Below are positions 1 to 10,301 of a stretch of DNA of 64,000 nt, in pieces. A program made the translations under genes and the position numbers. The notes beneath the pieces are model-generated. The model was not told the DNA's origin. It saw only the letters and a list, made by a program, of their open reading frames with translations, and searched no databases. This DNA comes from Oreohelix idahoensis (Eukaryota; Mollusca; Gastropoda; Stylommatophora; Oreohelicidae). The number at the start of each line of letters is the position of its first letter. Position 1 is the stretch's first letter. The stretch is from assembly GCA_024509875.1 (NCBI GenBank), contig JAMPIV010018977.1, forward strand, positions 248,001 through 312,000, read 5' to 3'.

Positions 1-119
1 TCTTAGTGAGATCTTTCTGCATGCAGTCAACCAAGTCAAAGCCAACGAATTACGCCTGGCTCAAGTGACTTCTCCAAGCTTAGTGTGCAATGCTGAGTTC
101 TCAACAAGTTTCACCACAA

Positions 120-205
120 GAGGAATCACTGGAAGTGTGTGGATGATTTCAAGAGACAATGAGGACGTAATTAGCCTCCCAGACATAGGTTCACTTCCAC
201 GTACA
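120..205. repeat. Fragment of a dispersed repeat
   Basis: About 74 bp here (120-193) closely matches 1741-1812, sharing the runs cactggaagtgtgtggatga and cagacataggttca with a few substitutions. The rest of 1-520 shows no gene or recognisable repeat; the short open frames there have no recognisable protein content. Confidence 0.5.
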
Positions 206-903
206 TATATTGTACTCGTAGCACCGTACCGTATATCCAATGACCAATAACTCGTCTCATCTTTTAGCCTTCTAGTCGTGTGACCAAGAACATTGATTCA
301 GTATCACACTTCCTGCATAATTTTCCTCAATACATTCTTCACATGCCTTTCAGCACTCGCGATGTTCAGACGAACTCTTCCCCTTTCTCATAATTAAAGT
401 ATTACTTTGAACTGCATTCATCGATAACTCATGTGTTACTTCCTTTGTCTTAAACTTGCTTACCATCTGAACGTAGTTATATCCCTTGCTCCAAACTAAG
501 TGTCGTTATAGGGATGTCGTATGTGTGTTTTACGTTCTCCCGGCACAAATTACAAAACAAACAAACATACACACAAACATACACTACACATACAGAGAGG
601 GAGAAATACACATTGTCTTAAAAAAGACCGAGTCATAATCATTAATCTGGGGTTTCTTGACAGAAAGAGATGGCGTGTCGCACATATTTTAAACTTGCAC
701 TCAAGAAACAAAAACAGTGGCTCTATATATGTTTTAAATTCATTTTTTCCCTGCAATTTTGTTGCAAAGAATGCGCTCACTGACACACTTTTCCGGTTGG
801 ACTTGTCTTTGTCAGCAAACCCAGGACATTCAAGATGTATCACACATTTTGATGGCACTCTCTGTCTCTCTCTCTCTGACACTCTCTGGCACTCTCTTAC
901 TCT

Positions 904-1393
904 GTGGGCAATGTTCAATTACAATGAAAGACGGAGTCTACGCTTTAACAGATTGCAAGTGCCCAAGCCTAGGCTTGACTTATTTAAGAAAAGCTTAGCT
1001 TACTCTGCTGCTCATCTTTGGAATTGTCTTCCACATAACCTAATAAACAACCTCAGTCCCTTATTCATACAATCATAGACTTTTTGAATACTTTCTGGAT
1101 TCTGATTACATGCCCCCCTAATCGGATTATCTTTTCTTATAACATCAACTGTAGGTTCTAGTGACGATGTTTGTACTTTTCAACATATTTTATGTCATGC
1201 TTATAAGTAGTTAATATGCGTCTGCTATATTATTATTTTACTTTACATCGTTGAATTTCTTGAAATTGATATGTAACATGCATATGAGAATAAATGAATT
1301 CAGTATGAAAGGTGAGAGAAAGGAAGAGCAGAATGTTAGACGGGCCTGTGTGCCCAATTCTCAACCCTTTGAAAATAAAGTTCGTTCGTTCGT

Positions 1394-1395
<2 letters not shown>
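904..1395 (+). mobile_element. 3' end of a CR1/L2-like LINE (ORF2 C-terminus plus 3' UTR)
   Basis: The frame ending at 1078 encodes a C-terminal segment with the pattern LRFNRLQVPKPRLDLFKKS followed by a tract ending in LWNCLPHNL. This resembles the extreme C-terminus of CR1/L2-type LINE ORF2 proteins. A second short in-register segment follows the stop in another frame, so the copy is decayed. About 300 bp of 3' UTR follows and ends near 1370 in AATAAAG and a short (TTCG)n tail that runs into a (CT)n tract. The last 80 bp of this UTR recurs in inverted orientation at 58920-59030, which supports a dispersed family. RT and endonuclease are absent, so this is a strongly 5'-truncated copy. Clade assignment is inferred from one short motif. 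Confidence 0.6.

Positions 1396-1462
<67 letters not shown>
1396..1462. repeat. (CT)n microsatellite
   Basis: An uninterrupted CT dinucleotide run of about 67 bp directly follows the (TTCG)n LINE tail. The Arg/Glu and Ser/Leu open frames across it are repeat artefacts. Confidence 0.97.
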
Positions 1463-1464
<2 letters not shown>

Positions 1465-1605
1465 ATTGCAGTTCTCCGCGCTTTCATAGAGACTCACTTT
1501 ACTGATTGTTCAGTTCTGTCACAAGAATATATAGCGGTATCTGTTGTTTTTTTTTTGCAAATTAGGCTCCGTTTCAATTTCATTCATTCGTCATAATTTT
1601 TTCTG

Positions 1606-1800
1606 TTTGCTCCATAAGGAGTCAGGCGTCATAACTGAAGCTTATCCTTTTAGCAGAAAGGCTGCACATAAGCATTCTTGTGCACTTGTAGTTTCTGTAG
1701 TAGTTTGTTTTACATGATGAGGTTAAAAGCCATATGGACAACCTCACTGGAAGTGTGTGGATGATTTCAGGAGTCAATGAGGATGTAATTAGCCACACAG
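1606..1800 (-). repeat. SINE-like dispersed repeat, copy 1 (inverted)
   Basis: Read on the minus strand this carries the landmarks of a family seen several times in the window: aacctcatcatgtaaaac, then ctacagaaactac, then a terminal block near tccttatggagc. Other copies are at 1822-1990, about 37530-37755, 40965-41130, 42240-42490 and 62990-63195. No tRNA A and B boxes are evident, so the class (SINE tail or MITE) is unresolved. Confidence 0.6.
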
Positions 1801-1821
1801 ACATAGGTTCATAGACATAGT

Positions 1822-1990
1822 TTTCTTTTGTTCCATAAGGAGTCGGGCGTCATAACTGAAGCTAATCCTTTTAGCAGAAAGGCTGCATGTAAGCATTCTT
1901 GTGCACTTGTAGTTTCTGTAGTAATTTGTTTTACATGATGAGGTTGACTGCCATATGGACAACCTCATTTTAGTAGCCTCTTACGACTAC
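1822..1990 (-). repeat. SINE-like dispersed repeat, copy 2 (tandem with copy 1)
   Basis: About 150 bp repeats 1608-1735 almost exactly in the same orientation. Together with the spacer (which matches 120-193) this suggests a roughly 210-bp tandem duplication or two adjacent insertions. Confidence 0.65.
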
Positions 1991-2343
1991 TCGATGAAAC
2001 AGAAATTTTATTCTTTCTTTATCTCTTCATAGACCTCCGCCTCCCCCTTCTCGTGTGACAATGTGACAATGAAGAAACAAGCGATAAATACAATATTTAC
2101 AAACACACACATACACAAGTTTCTAGCATTGTTAAAACTGAATATAAACATTTGAGGAAGTAAGACAAGTTGTCACATATTAACATATGAAATGAGACAT
2201 GTAAGAAAAGAAAGCACTGACGGGACACGTAGACACGATAATAAAGAAAGTTCGTAACAATAATGCTGAAAGAATAAATCGAAAAGAAAAGAAAAAAGAT
2301 AATTCGTATATATGATTAAGCAGAATCAACCCGCAGCGCGCAC

Positions 2344-2570
2344 TTACAGCTTAAGAATTAGTAAAAGGTAGTCCCATTGCAGGGAAGTGAAGTGTTACAG
2401 ACTTCACTTATACTAATTCTCACTTTTTACGAGGTGGGCGTGACTTGTTCAATTCCTCGCTGCGACTGGCTTCCTTACGTCATGAGCAGAGTCAGGTGCC
2501 CATTTACAACTGGGAAGAAGACTGGAGCATGACATTATCAGATTTTGAACCCGGTAACTTTGCAATAATA
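2344..2570 (-). mobile_element. tRNA-derived SINE (inverted, diverged)
   Basis: On the minus strand a B-box-like ccgggttcaaaa is followed by a body with cagttgtaaatgggcacctg and, further on, gtgaagtctgtaacacttca and tgggactacctttt. The same order occurs in the SINE copies at 41640-41870 and 41955-42225. From here to 4321 I see no further gene, only AT-rich unique-looking sequence. Confidence 0.6.
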
Positions 2571-4321
2571 CTGTGGAAAACGCTACTTTAGAGATGTTCT
2601 TCTAACTATATTTGTCTGTTCTTAAAAAAGTAGTATATACTTAATATGATTAAACTCTAAGGACAAATAAAGGTACTGTGACGATATTGCCTCACTCCTC
2701 CGCAGGAGTGGTCCAGCAGTGGCCAACCTTAGAGTATAAAAATGACGGTCTTCACATGTATCACTCTTTGCTCAAGATCACTCTTGGCAGAGATTAAAAA
2801 TAGAAGACTAACGACTCTACTTAAGGGTGCCTCACTGGATTTTAAAGAAAAGCAAGCATAACAACTGAGATCATCTAAGCTGTCATGAACTTAATATTCT
2901 CCCACCCTTCTGTGAGGAAATATTGACTCGTGTTTCTGAGCTACCACCTGAATGTGATTCAGCAATTATTGATGTTATAGCTCTATGTGTTAAGTTATTT
3001 TATCTTGATAGCGGGGAGTTAAATGTTTGAGATCCTCACATGTGAGTCTAGTATTTTGTAGACGCACATTTGAGTGCATCTAAGTTAATTGTATGTTTAA
3101 TTATTTCCGTACGACCGTGCACCATTCTTAAACGGGTATGGCGCGGTTTGTCGCGGTGATCTGTTGCCATCCAGCAAACATACTTGAGGCAGATCCGAAA
3201 ATCCATTATCGTGGATAGACGTTACAGATGAATAATGTTATGTGTCTTGGTCCCAAGTCGTGGGAATACACACAAAAATGTATTCATATATCTCCCTAGT
3301 TGAAGCATGAATAATTGACCAGAACTGGCTCTTTAAGGTATCGCCTTAGATACTTATTTCTCCTTTGCAAGTCTTTGGCAGAGCTTCAACACGTCTAGCT
3401 ATGGTCGGCTCTCTCTGGCTTCGTGTCGGTGTTGCGTGGTTTTGCATAAAATTTCGCCCAATTATATAGGTAGATGAATGCTTAAGGAAAGCTTTTGGTT
3501 GGTTCCTGGTGGGGCAAGCTGATTGGTTGTCTGCAGTTTGGTCTCATGCCTCGTACAGCCTAATTTTATTCTGTTTTTTCTGCCATATTGCGTGACAAGA
3601 TGGCCGCGACCCACATCCGAAAAAAACAGAGAGCTTAAGTCTAATTTTATTCTGTCTCCGAGACTGGTAAACATTGCTCGTTGATTGGTTGGGCTCTCGA
3701 CATAGGGATTTAACTAAGAAGTGGGTTTACACAACTCGTTTCACGATAGATACGTCGGCCACAGACAGTAAGCCCGACAGGCCAGTGACCATGAAAGAAA
3801 GTAGGCAACACTATGTTTATGTATTTAAAACAATATGATTCATACGGGTGCATATATACAATTCACTCAAGAGTGATTAATCCAACTATAGCTTTAAAGT
3901 TACAGATAACATGCTTATTAATCACTTATAGTTTAACAAAGTAAAATAAATAACATTGTTTATTTTAAAAAAGAAGCGATGATATTTATCATCATCGGGT
4001 GATTTAGATTGTGGTGGAACTTATGAAAAATGTGGAAATTGGTTGCACTGTTATGATACTTAGCTTCCAGTATAGGGTCGGTTGGCGTCTGCTTCAGCCG
4101 TTTTTTATTCCCACGGGTGCCTTGGACTGCACTTCTTTTCAGTAGTCAAATATTGTGGCAGCAGCACGTCTTTTAAGCAAGGTCGAGGTAACTGCTTAGG
4201 TTGTCAAATCAAGCTTCTTCAAGACCCATCTGCTGTTGGTGTCTCGTGTCGACTGCTGGCAACTTGTACTACAAATTAAAGTACACAAATATCTCTGCTA
4301 AGCACTGGATTTCCTGACATA
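2571..4321. other. No recognisable feature
   Basis: The open frames here (for example 3462-3674 minus and 4082-4279 plus) are short and have no recognisable domain. I see no microsatellite or element boundary. Confidence 0.5.
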
Positions 4322-4326
4322 GTTAT
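4322..4326. repeat. Target-site duplication gttat (left)
   Basis: gttat immediately precedes the TG of the family-3 LTR copy at 4327 and recurs at 15685-15689 right after its terminal CA. The pair brackets a solo LTR that was later split by element 1. Confidence 0.85.
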
Positions 4327-5515
4327 TGTAGTGGTTTTGATGGTATTGTATGATGGTGATATTACTAAGTGTGATGTATGAGGTCAGCTGTGAAGGCTCC
4401 TGAGATAAAATGTAGTTGTGAATTTTCAGAAGGCCTTTCTTGCTACCACTACGACCTCACACCTTTCTTTTGTTCTAATGAATGTGGCTACGTTAAAATC
4501 TAGGGTACTGAATGTAATGTGTTGTATTGACATATACAAACACATACACACAGATATTAAATAATATAATATTATCAATAAAATTTAGAACACAATGAAC
4601 TAAATCCAGCTGGTGAAATTTTAGAAAAGTAAATCTTTTTAAAATTTATTTGTTCTGAACCAAGGTTTTGTTTTGGCCAGAACATATGAAAGATTTTGGA
4701 ATTTATGAGTGAATGGCATGAATAAATGGCATGATAAATAAAAGGTGTGTACGTATACAATTTTCACGATTAGTTAGTATTTCTACAGTTCATAATTTTG
4801 TTTTCCCTGGGAGAACGATGAATAGATGTGCTGTTGGGGTGGCTTCATCCCTCCCTGTCTAAGCCTACCAAACATTGTCCATTAATGATGGAAGGAAATG
4901 GGATGTTTTAGTAGTAATTCACTTTGGGTGCTATGTCTATGAAGTTGGTGTAAATCCAGCAGACCAACCTGCTTACGTAACTTTGAAAGAGTAGTTCTGG
5001 TGCTGGAATCTGGTGACCCCACCTCTCCGTGCTTGGGGGTAATATATCGGGTGGCCCCACCTCTCCGGGCTTGGGGGCAATACAAGGCTGTTCTGCCGAG
5101 ATGCGACACTGCACGGGTCCTCACTGTCAATTATTTACCCAGCATTTGACACCACCTTTTGGTGTCAACATAAAAAACTCACAGCTCTGAAATAAAGTAT
5201 TGGTTTAGGTTCAGAACCTTACTTAAGGAGCCACTTCTACACGTAACAATTTACAATAACACCACTTAGACAGGGTCAGATCTCTCTGACCATACAACAC
5301 AGCTTACCAAGTTGGTTTCACATAGGATAAGTTCTCCCAGACTACATATTCCGAAATATGTTTATTAGCTTCTTGCCATAGGATAGGATAGGTGATATGG
5401 TCCACTGATCTCAACACTTGATCTGTCCTTCCTAATCCTTGCTGGAGTTTATATATATTGTTTGTCCCTAGACCCTGAACTAGGGCGGGGGGTCTAGTGC
5501 AAATCCTTACTTGTT
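4327..5515 (-). mobile_element. Solo LTR of the element-3 family, left segment
   Basis: Positions 4327 to about 5190 are the inverted equivalent of the U5-side half of element 3's LTR (compare 49060-49885). Shared landmarks include the cagctgtgaaggctcctgag block and the ggtggtgtcaaatgctg / gaggacccgtgca area. It starts with TG at 4327. Some 330 bp at 5190-5520 has no counterpart in element 3's LTR, so this copy either belongs to a longer subfamily or contains a further insertion. Element 1 inserted at 5520/5521. No internal coding sequence remains, which is the usual product of LTR-LTR recombination. Confidence 0.8.
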
Positions 5516-5520
5516 GTAAG
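5516..5520. repeat. Target-site duplication gtaag (left) of element 1
   Basis: gtaag directly abuts the TG at 5521 and is repeated at 14546-14550 directly after the CA at 14545. A 5-bp TSD is typical of Ty3/gypsy integration. Confidence 0.93.
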
Positions 5521-7928
5521 TGTGGTGAAGTGGGATGTTATAAATATTTATAGGGGACTTAGTGTACTGACTGAGATCAGCTGTGAAGGTATATATATAT
5601 CTAATAAGAGTAGTGTATTATATATCACCTTACTTGCTACCACATATCTATATATCTCAGTCAGAATTATTCTGGAATAGTGTGATGACTACGTTATGTG
5701 TCTAGGGTATGTGTATGATGAAGTGTAAGTCACAACAACAGACAGATAAACAATTTAATTTAATCCACTACTCTTAACAACACTGTGACACTCACATACA
5801 TATAACACTCTATGAGAATATCTTAAAGAAGTCACTCGTAACTTTTCAAATAACAATATGTATTCATTACTGGCATGAATGAATATGTGTCCTGATTCAA
5901 CTACAAGGGAACCAGGAATCACAATCAATTTAAATTACAAGTTATGTACAGAATGTATTTAATATGAATATTGTAGTGACATATATTATTACAAATATTC
6001 TATGTGTGTCAGTTGTGTAGTAGTAAAATGAGGTAATACTGGTTTTGTTTTGTTCAAGCTCTGTTGGTATTTGTCATCATGACTTCAATAGTTTGTCTTT
6101 TGGGACTAGTATTGGAGATGTTCACAGTTCCTGATTTTAAGACAAGTAAATTCCCCTCTTAATGTTACTTTTACAAAGTCAGTTCAAGATGAGGGGACAT
6201 AATGTTGAGCTCAGCTGGCCAAGTTAGCTTATCTGGCGTGATGGCGGCAGGAAAGGACTCCTCTGCTCGAATTCTCCTCTGGGCTCTGGAGACACCTCAC
6301 TGATAGCTAAAAGGACCAAGGAGTATGCTGTCCGACACTGGATTCAGCAAAGCTCTGACTAGGTGCTGCTCAGTACCATCAAGACCACTGTCCCTGAAAT
6401 CAAGAAGGATGTACCTTCTACTTCATAACTAACTTAAACTCTCTTGTTACACTGATCACAACACAGCACAAACATTGAGTTCAGAGCATTAGGCCAACTG
6501 TCAGCTTCATTTGAAATACTTTATTCCAGTATTACCCTTCTTAATGGTTACTACGCCTCTGCAATTCCAGCATTATTTCTTTCTATTCAATCATCCAGGT
6601 GTCAGTGTACTGTTTGGCCATTCCATGCCGTTTTACTTCTCTCCGACACCCTCTGTTCAGGCTGGAGCATTACAGGCTTTACCTCACGTTGGCCACTGAA
6701 CTACACATATATATACAGGCATAAATCAACAATTCACATTCAATTTTCATTAAAAGATATTGAATGGTTCAAGCTTACCACAATTCATACGAATAAACAC
6801 AGATACGTTGATTAGCAATGAATTCTGGCACAAACTGGCACAAATTCCCATCTGCTTATCTTCCAGGCTTTTATTGAGCAAAATATAAGCTGGCTTCAAC
6901 GCACTGATGCTTTATCAAGCTTATTTAAACAAGTGGTTTCGAACTAACGCTCCCAAGTGTGTATATCAGCGAGTCTGACCAATGAGCCCCGTTTCGACAA
7001 GTGTTTGAAAAAATGTTACCTTTCCCCGTTTCCCCTAACAACCAAGATAGTATTTATAGCCCGACCAATCGTGGTTAGGCTTTCATTTGTTGCGCTCCAA
7101 TCAATTTGGAGTTTACATGGTAGGCTATTTCTGTAACGTAAATTTTTTTCAAACACGTTAAAAAAAAATCTTATGAGCAGAAATGATTCCATGCTGTCAG
7201 GCATCCTCACTATTTTATTTTGGGTATAATTTATTAATTCCTGGACTATTTGCGTAACGTTTTACATATTATTTGTCAGCAAGCCCTAAGGAACCAAATT
7301 ATCCAAATTTAAAAGAGCTACGTGGCTGCGTTCAAAATATGTATTTTCTACCTCCTGTTTCGAAGATGTGATGTCTGGGTACTGTTATGTTTTCAACCGT
7401 AAACCCATCTAATGTTATCTTTTCTAATAAGAGTTTTTTATGATTTATAAACCTAACTCTGGGAAAGGGTAGTGTATTTTATCACTGTCCGTCTGAAAAA
7501 AAATTAGTGCATGTAGACTTACACGCGTGATGGCAGCATTTGTGTATCGCGCGACGCATGTTGCATGCGTTCCTGATTTTCAGCCCTCCCCTCTCTCTTT
7601 ATCCTTTTGTCCATCTGTTCGTTCGTTTTGGTAACGTAATATAATTAATGTTAGGATTAATTTAGGTCATTACGCAGGGCCTCTCAATGTTTTTCTTAGA
7701 AATGCAGCACACGTTTCATTGAAGAAAGCGGGTAATAATACAGTAAGCTTTTATATCAACGTGAAAGCATTACAATTTGCAGACGTAGCAGAAAACAAGG
7801 GGGATTTCGAGTACATTCTCTGTGACAGCACTGTTATTTTTCCATTGCTCTTTTCTTTATTAATTTTATTTGTTAGGCTTCATATTTACCTAATAATTTA
7901 TATATGTGGATTAGAATATTCCATGACA
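5521..7928 (-). repeat. Element 1 LTR (3' LTR relative to transcription)
   Basis: This 2,408-bp copy begins tgtggtgaag and ends ccatgaca. It matches 12138-14545 almost base for base; differences noted by eye include 6117 (t/a), 6389 (t/g) and a cluster of four near 7690-7715. It is unusually long for a gypsy LTR relative to its 4.2-kb interior. The segment near 5570-5700 resembles the corresponding end of the element-3 LTR. The open frames inside it are not supported as genes. Confidence 0.95.
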
Positions 7929-7941
7929 CCTCCCCTCTTAA
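7929..7941 (-). promoter_or_regulatory. Polypurine tract of element 1
   Basis: On the minus strand AAGAGGGGAGG lies directly against the TG that opens the 3' LTR, the expected position of the plus-strand primer. A similar gtggggagatg lies in the same place in element 3. Confidence 0.85.
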
Positions 7942-7995
7942 AACAGACATTATATGTCAGTCCTTTATTCTATATACACATAGAGAAATTTATTA

Positions 7996-9923
7996 TTATT
8001 TCTGGGGTTTACGGTGATTCTCATCACACGGATGGCGGCTTAAAAAATCCGCTCCCAAATTGGTTTTTCCAGATATATACTCAATGCTAAAATTATATGG
8101 AGCCAGAAGCAAAGACCATCGGAGTAACCTAGAGTTCTCATGCTTAGCCTGTGCTAAAAACGATAAAGGTTTGTGATCTGTTTGCAACTTAAATGCCTTC
8201 CCATATAGATAAATATTGAATTTCTTTATTGCCCATATTACTGCAAGACATTCTTTTTCGCTAGTTGAGTAGTTGATTTCAGCTTTATTCAACTTTCTGC
8301 TAGCATATGCCACTGGGCTTAATTCCCCATCCAATGCATCTGATTTCTGTAGTAAAGTTGCACCTAACCCAATATTACTTGCATCCGTCCTTACTATGAA
8401 TTCTTGACTTAAGTCAGGTAATTTCAAAATGGGTTTACTTGTGAGCTTTTCCTTCAATTCTTGGTAAGTCATTTCACATTGTGGTGTCCATGTAATGCGA
8501 TCTGGATGTCCTTTACGTGTCAATTCAGTTAACGGTGCACATATGGAATTAAAGTTTTTGATATACTTCTGGTAGAAACCACATAATGAGACAAAGGATC
8601 TCACGTCCTTCTTGGTTTGTGGTCTCGGGGCTTTCTGTAGTTTCTCTAAATTCTTTGGGTCAGGGGTCATGTTTCCCTGATAAACTGTGTGTCCCAAAAA
8701 TTCCAATTCTTTACATCCAACGCAACATTTGGTTGGACGGGCTGTTAAATTTGCCTCCCTAAGTCGATCAAACAGCATGTTCAGAGAGTCAATGTGTTCC
8801 TCAAATGTTTCTGTTGCTATAAGGATATCATCCATAAAATTTGTTATACAGGGATTATTCAGAGGATCCAATAATTTTCTCATCATTCTAGAGAAGACAC
8901 TAGGCGCATTCTTCAATCCAAATGGCAATCTATTAAACTCATAGTGTCCTTCTGAGGTACTAAAAGCTAGGTATGGTCTAACCTCAGGCTTTACTGGAAT
9001 CTGATAGTATCCTTTACTCAAATCCACTTTTGAGAAATATTTAGCTTTATTTAGTCTGGCAAACAGCTGATTTGTATCCGGCAATGGATCCACCTGTCCT
9101 TCTGTAATAGCATTCAGTCTCCTGTAATCTATACAGAGTCTATGTTCTCCAGAGGGCTTCCTTAAGAGTACAACACCGGAGCTATACGAAGACTCACTGT
9201 GCGAAATAATTCCTTCCTTCAACAGATAGTCTATCTCTTCCTTCAAAGCTTTCTCCTTAGCAAACGGAATCGAATATGGTTTCATACAGACAGGTGTGGA
9301 GTCTATCAGTTTCATATCATATTCCAATAGGTTTGTATGCCCTGGTCGGTCTGTTAACACCTCTGCATGATTATTTAGAACCTGTTGCACTCTCTCTTTC
9401 TGAGTTTTCGTTAAATGTGTACTGATTTTCACCTGTGCTGCTGTCTCACAGGGGTGTAATGGATATTCAAATGATGAAAGTGGTTCCTTTTTCATCTCCA
9501 TGGCGATGGACAAGGTCAACAAGTGTGTCTCTTCCTGATGTTCTCTTTCCAAATATTTCTTCAGGAGATTCACATGATAGATTTTTTCTTTCCCCTTCTT
9601 ATCTATCTTATAATTTGTTCTAGACACCTTCTCTAGAACTGTATATGGACCCTGCCATCCAATTTGTAACTTATTCTGACTCCCGGGCAAAAGAAGCAGT
9701 ACTTTCTCTCCCACAGCCAAATTTCTGTCTTTCGCCTTCCTGTTATAATAGGCAGCATGTTTCTTCCTGGCTTGTTTCAAATTTTCATTGGCAAGTTTCC
9801 AGCCAGTTTTCAACCGAGTGGTCAGCTCATTCACATATTGGTATGAAGATGTAATGTTTTCCTCTGCCTTTTCATCAGTCCACGTTCTTAACAAAGCTAC
9901 ATATGGACCTTTAATTGTGTGGA
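7996..9923 (-). CDS. Element 1 Pol: integrase C-terminus (GPY/F), reverse transcriptase, RNase H
   Basis: From 9894 this frame has 632 codons without a stop. Residues 1-115 match the end of a retroviral-type integrase, including the QGPYTVL chromodomain-like motif near residue 81. RT follows (about 180-440) with VDLSKGYYQIP carrying the first catalytic Asp, LPFGLKNAP, and the FMDD box near 353. RNase H occupies about 480-620 (RTDASN, ECLAVIWAI, TDHKPL), ending at GADFLSRHPC. Integrase-derived sequence upstream of RT is the reverse of ordinary gypsy Pol. The frame is -1 relative to the upstream ORF; it is open from about 9923, overlapping that ORF's end by roughly 27 nt, so no own ATG is assumed. 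The DDE catalytic core that should precede this segment is missing. Confidence 0.93.
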
Positions 9924-10301
9924 CCTATTTGTCCATGCACCGGTATGGTCTCTTCCACTCGAAGCTTTATAGTGATGATTTTTCCTCCCAGAATTATCAT
10001 TCACAAAACGACCGCTACCAATTTTTCTTTTGGGGCTTTCTCCCCTCTTAAAATTCTTGATGAGAGATTTCCTCCCTACATCCTCTTCCTCCAGTTTGTT
10101 TAAGTCCGATTGAGGGATTTTCGGCTTATCCTGGGGTAAGACATCTTTTTGCACTCTCCGCATAGTGGCCATTGTAAAACAGTTAAGTGAAGCTTGTCCG
10201 TGAAAAGGGGCTTCCCATTCCATTTGGTCCACTTTATCAAATTTATTTTTCCTTTTATTGTTAGGCCTGATTTTGCCCCATGGCGTGTCCAGGTCCTGAT
10301 C
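9897..10301 (-). other. Unrecognised 134-residue lysine-rich region in place of the IN catalytic core
   Basis: It lies between the degenerate HHCC domain and the integrase C-terminal segment, where a DDE core of about 150 residues is expected. The aligned region of element 3 (52130-52528) is perhaps 60 percent identical by eye. Blocks such as ATMRRVQ, KIGSGRFV and HYKAS.GRD are near-invariant, and both copies end at a stop just before the -1 frame opens. I see no D,D-35-E pattern and do not recognise a family. Confidence 0.75.

Noticed and set aside
6511..7210. Small ORFs repeated exactly at 6511/13128 and 7016/13633 as conserved genes.
   Set aside because: The duplication is just the two LTRs of element 1; the frames have no recognisable content.
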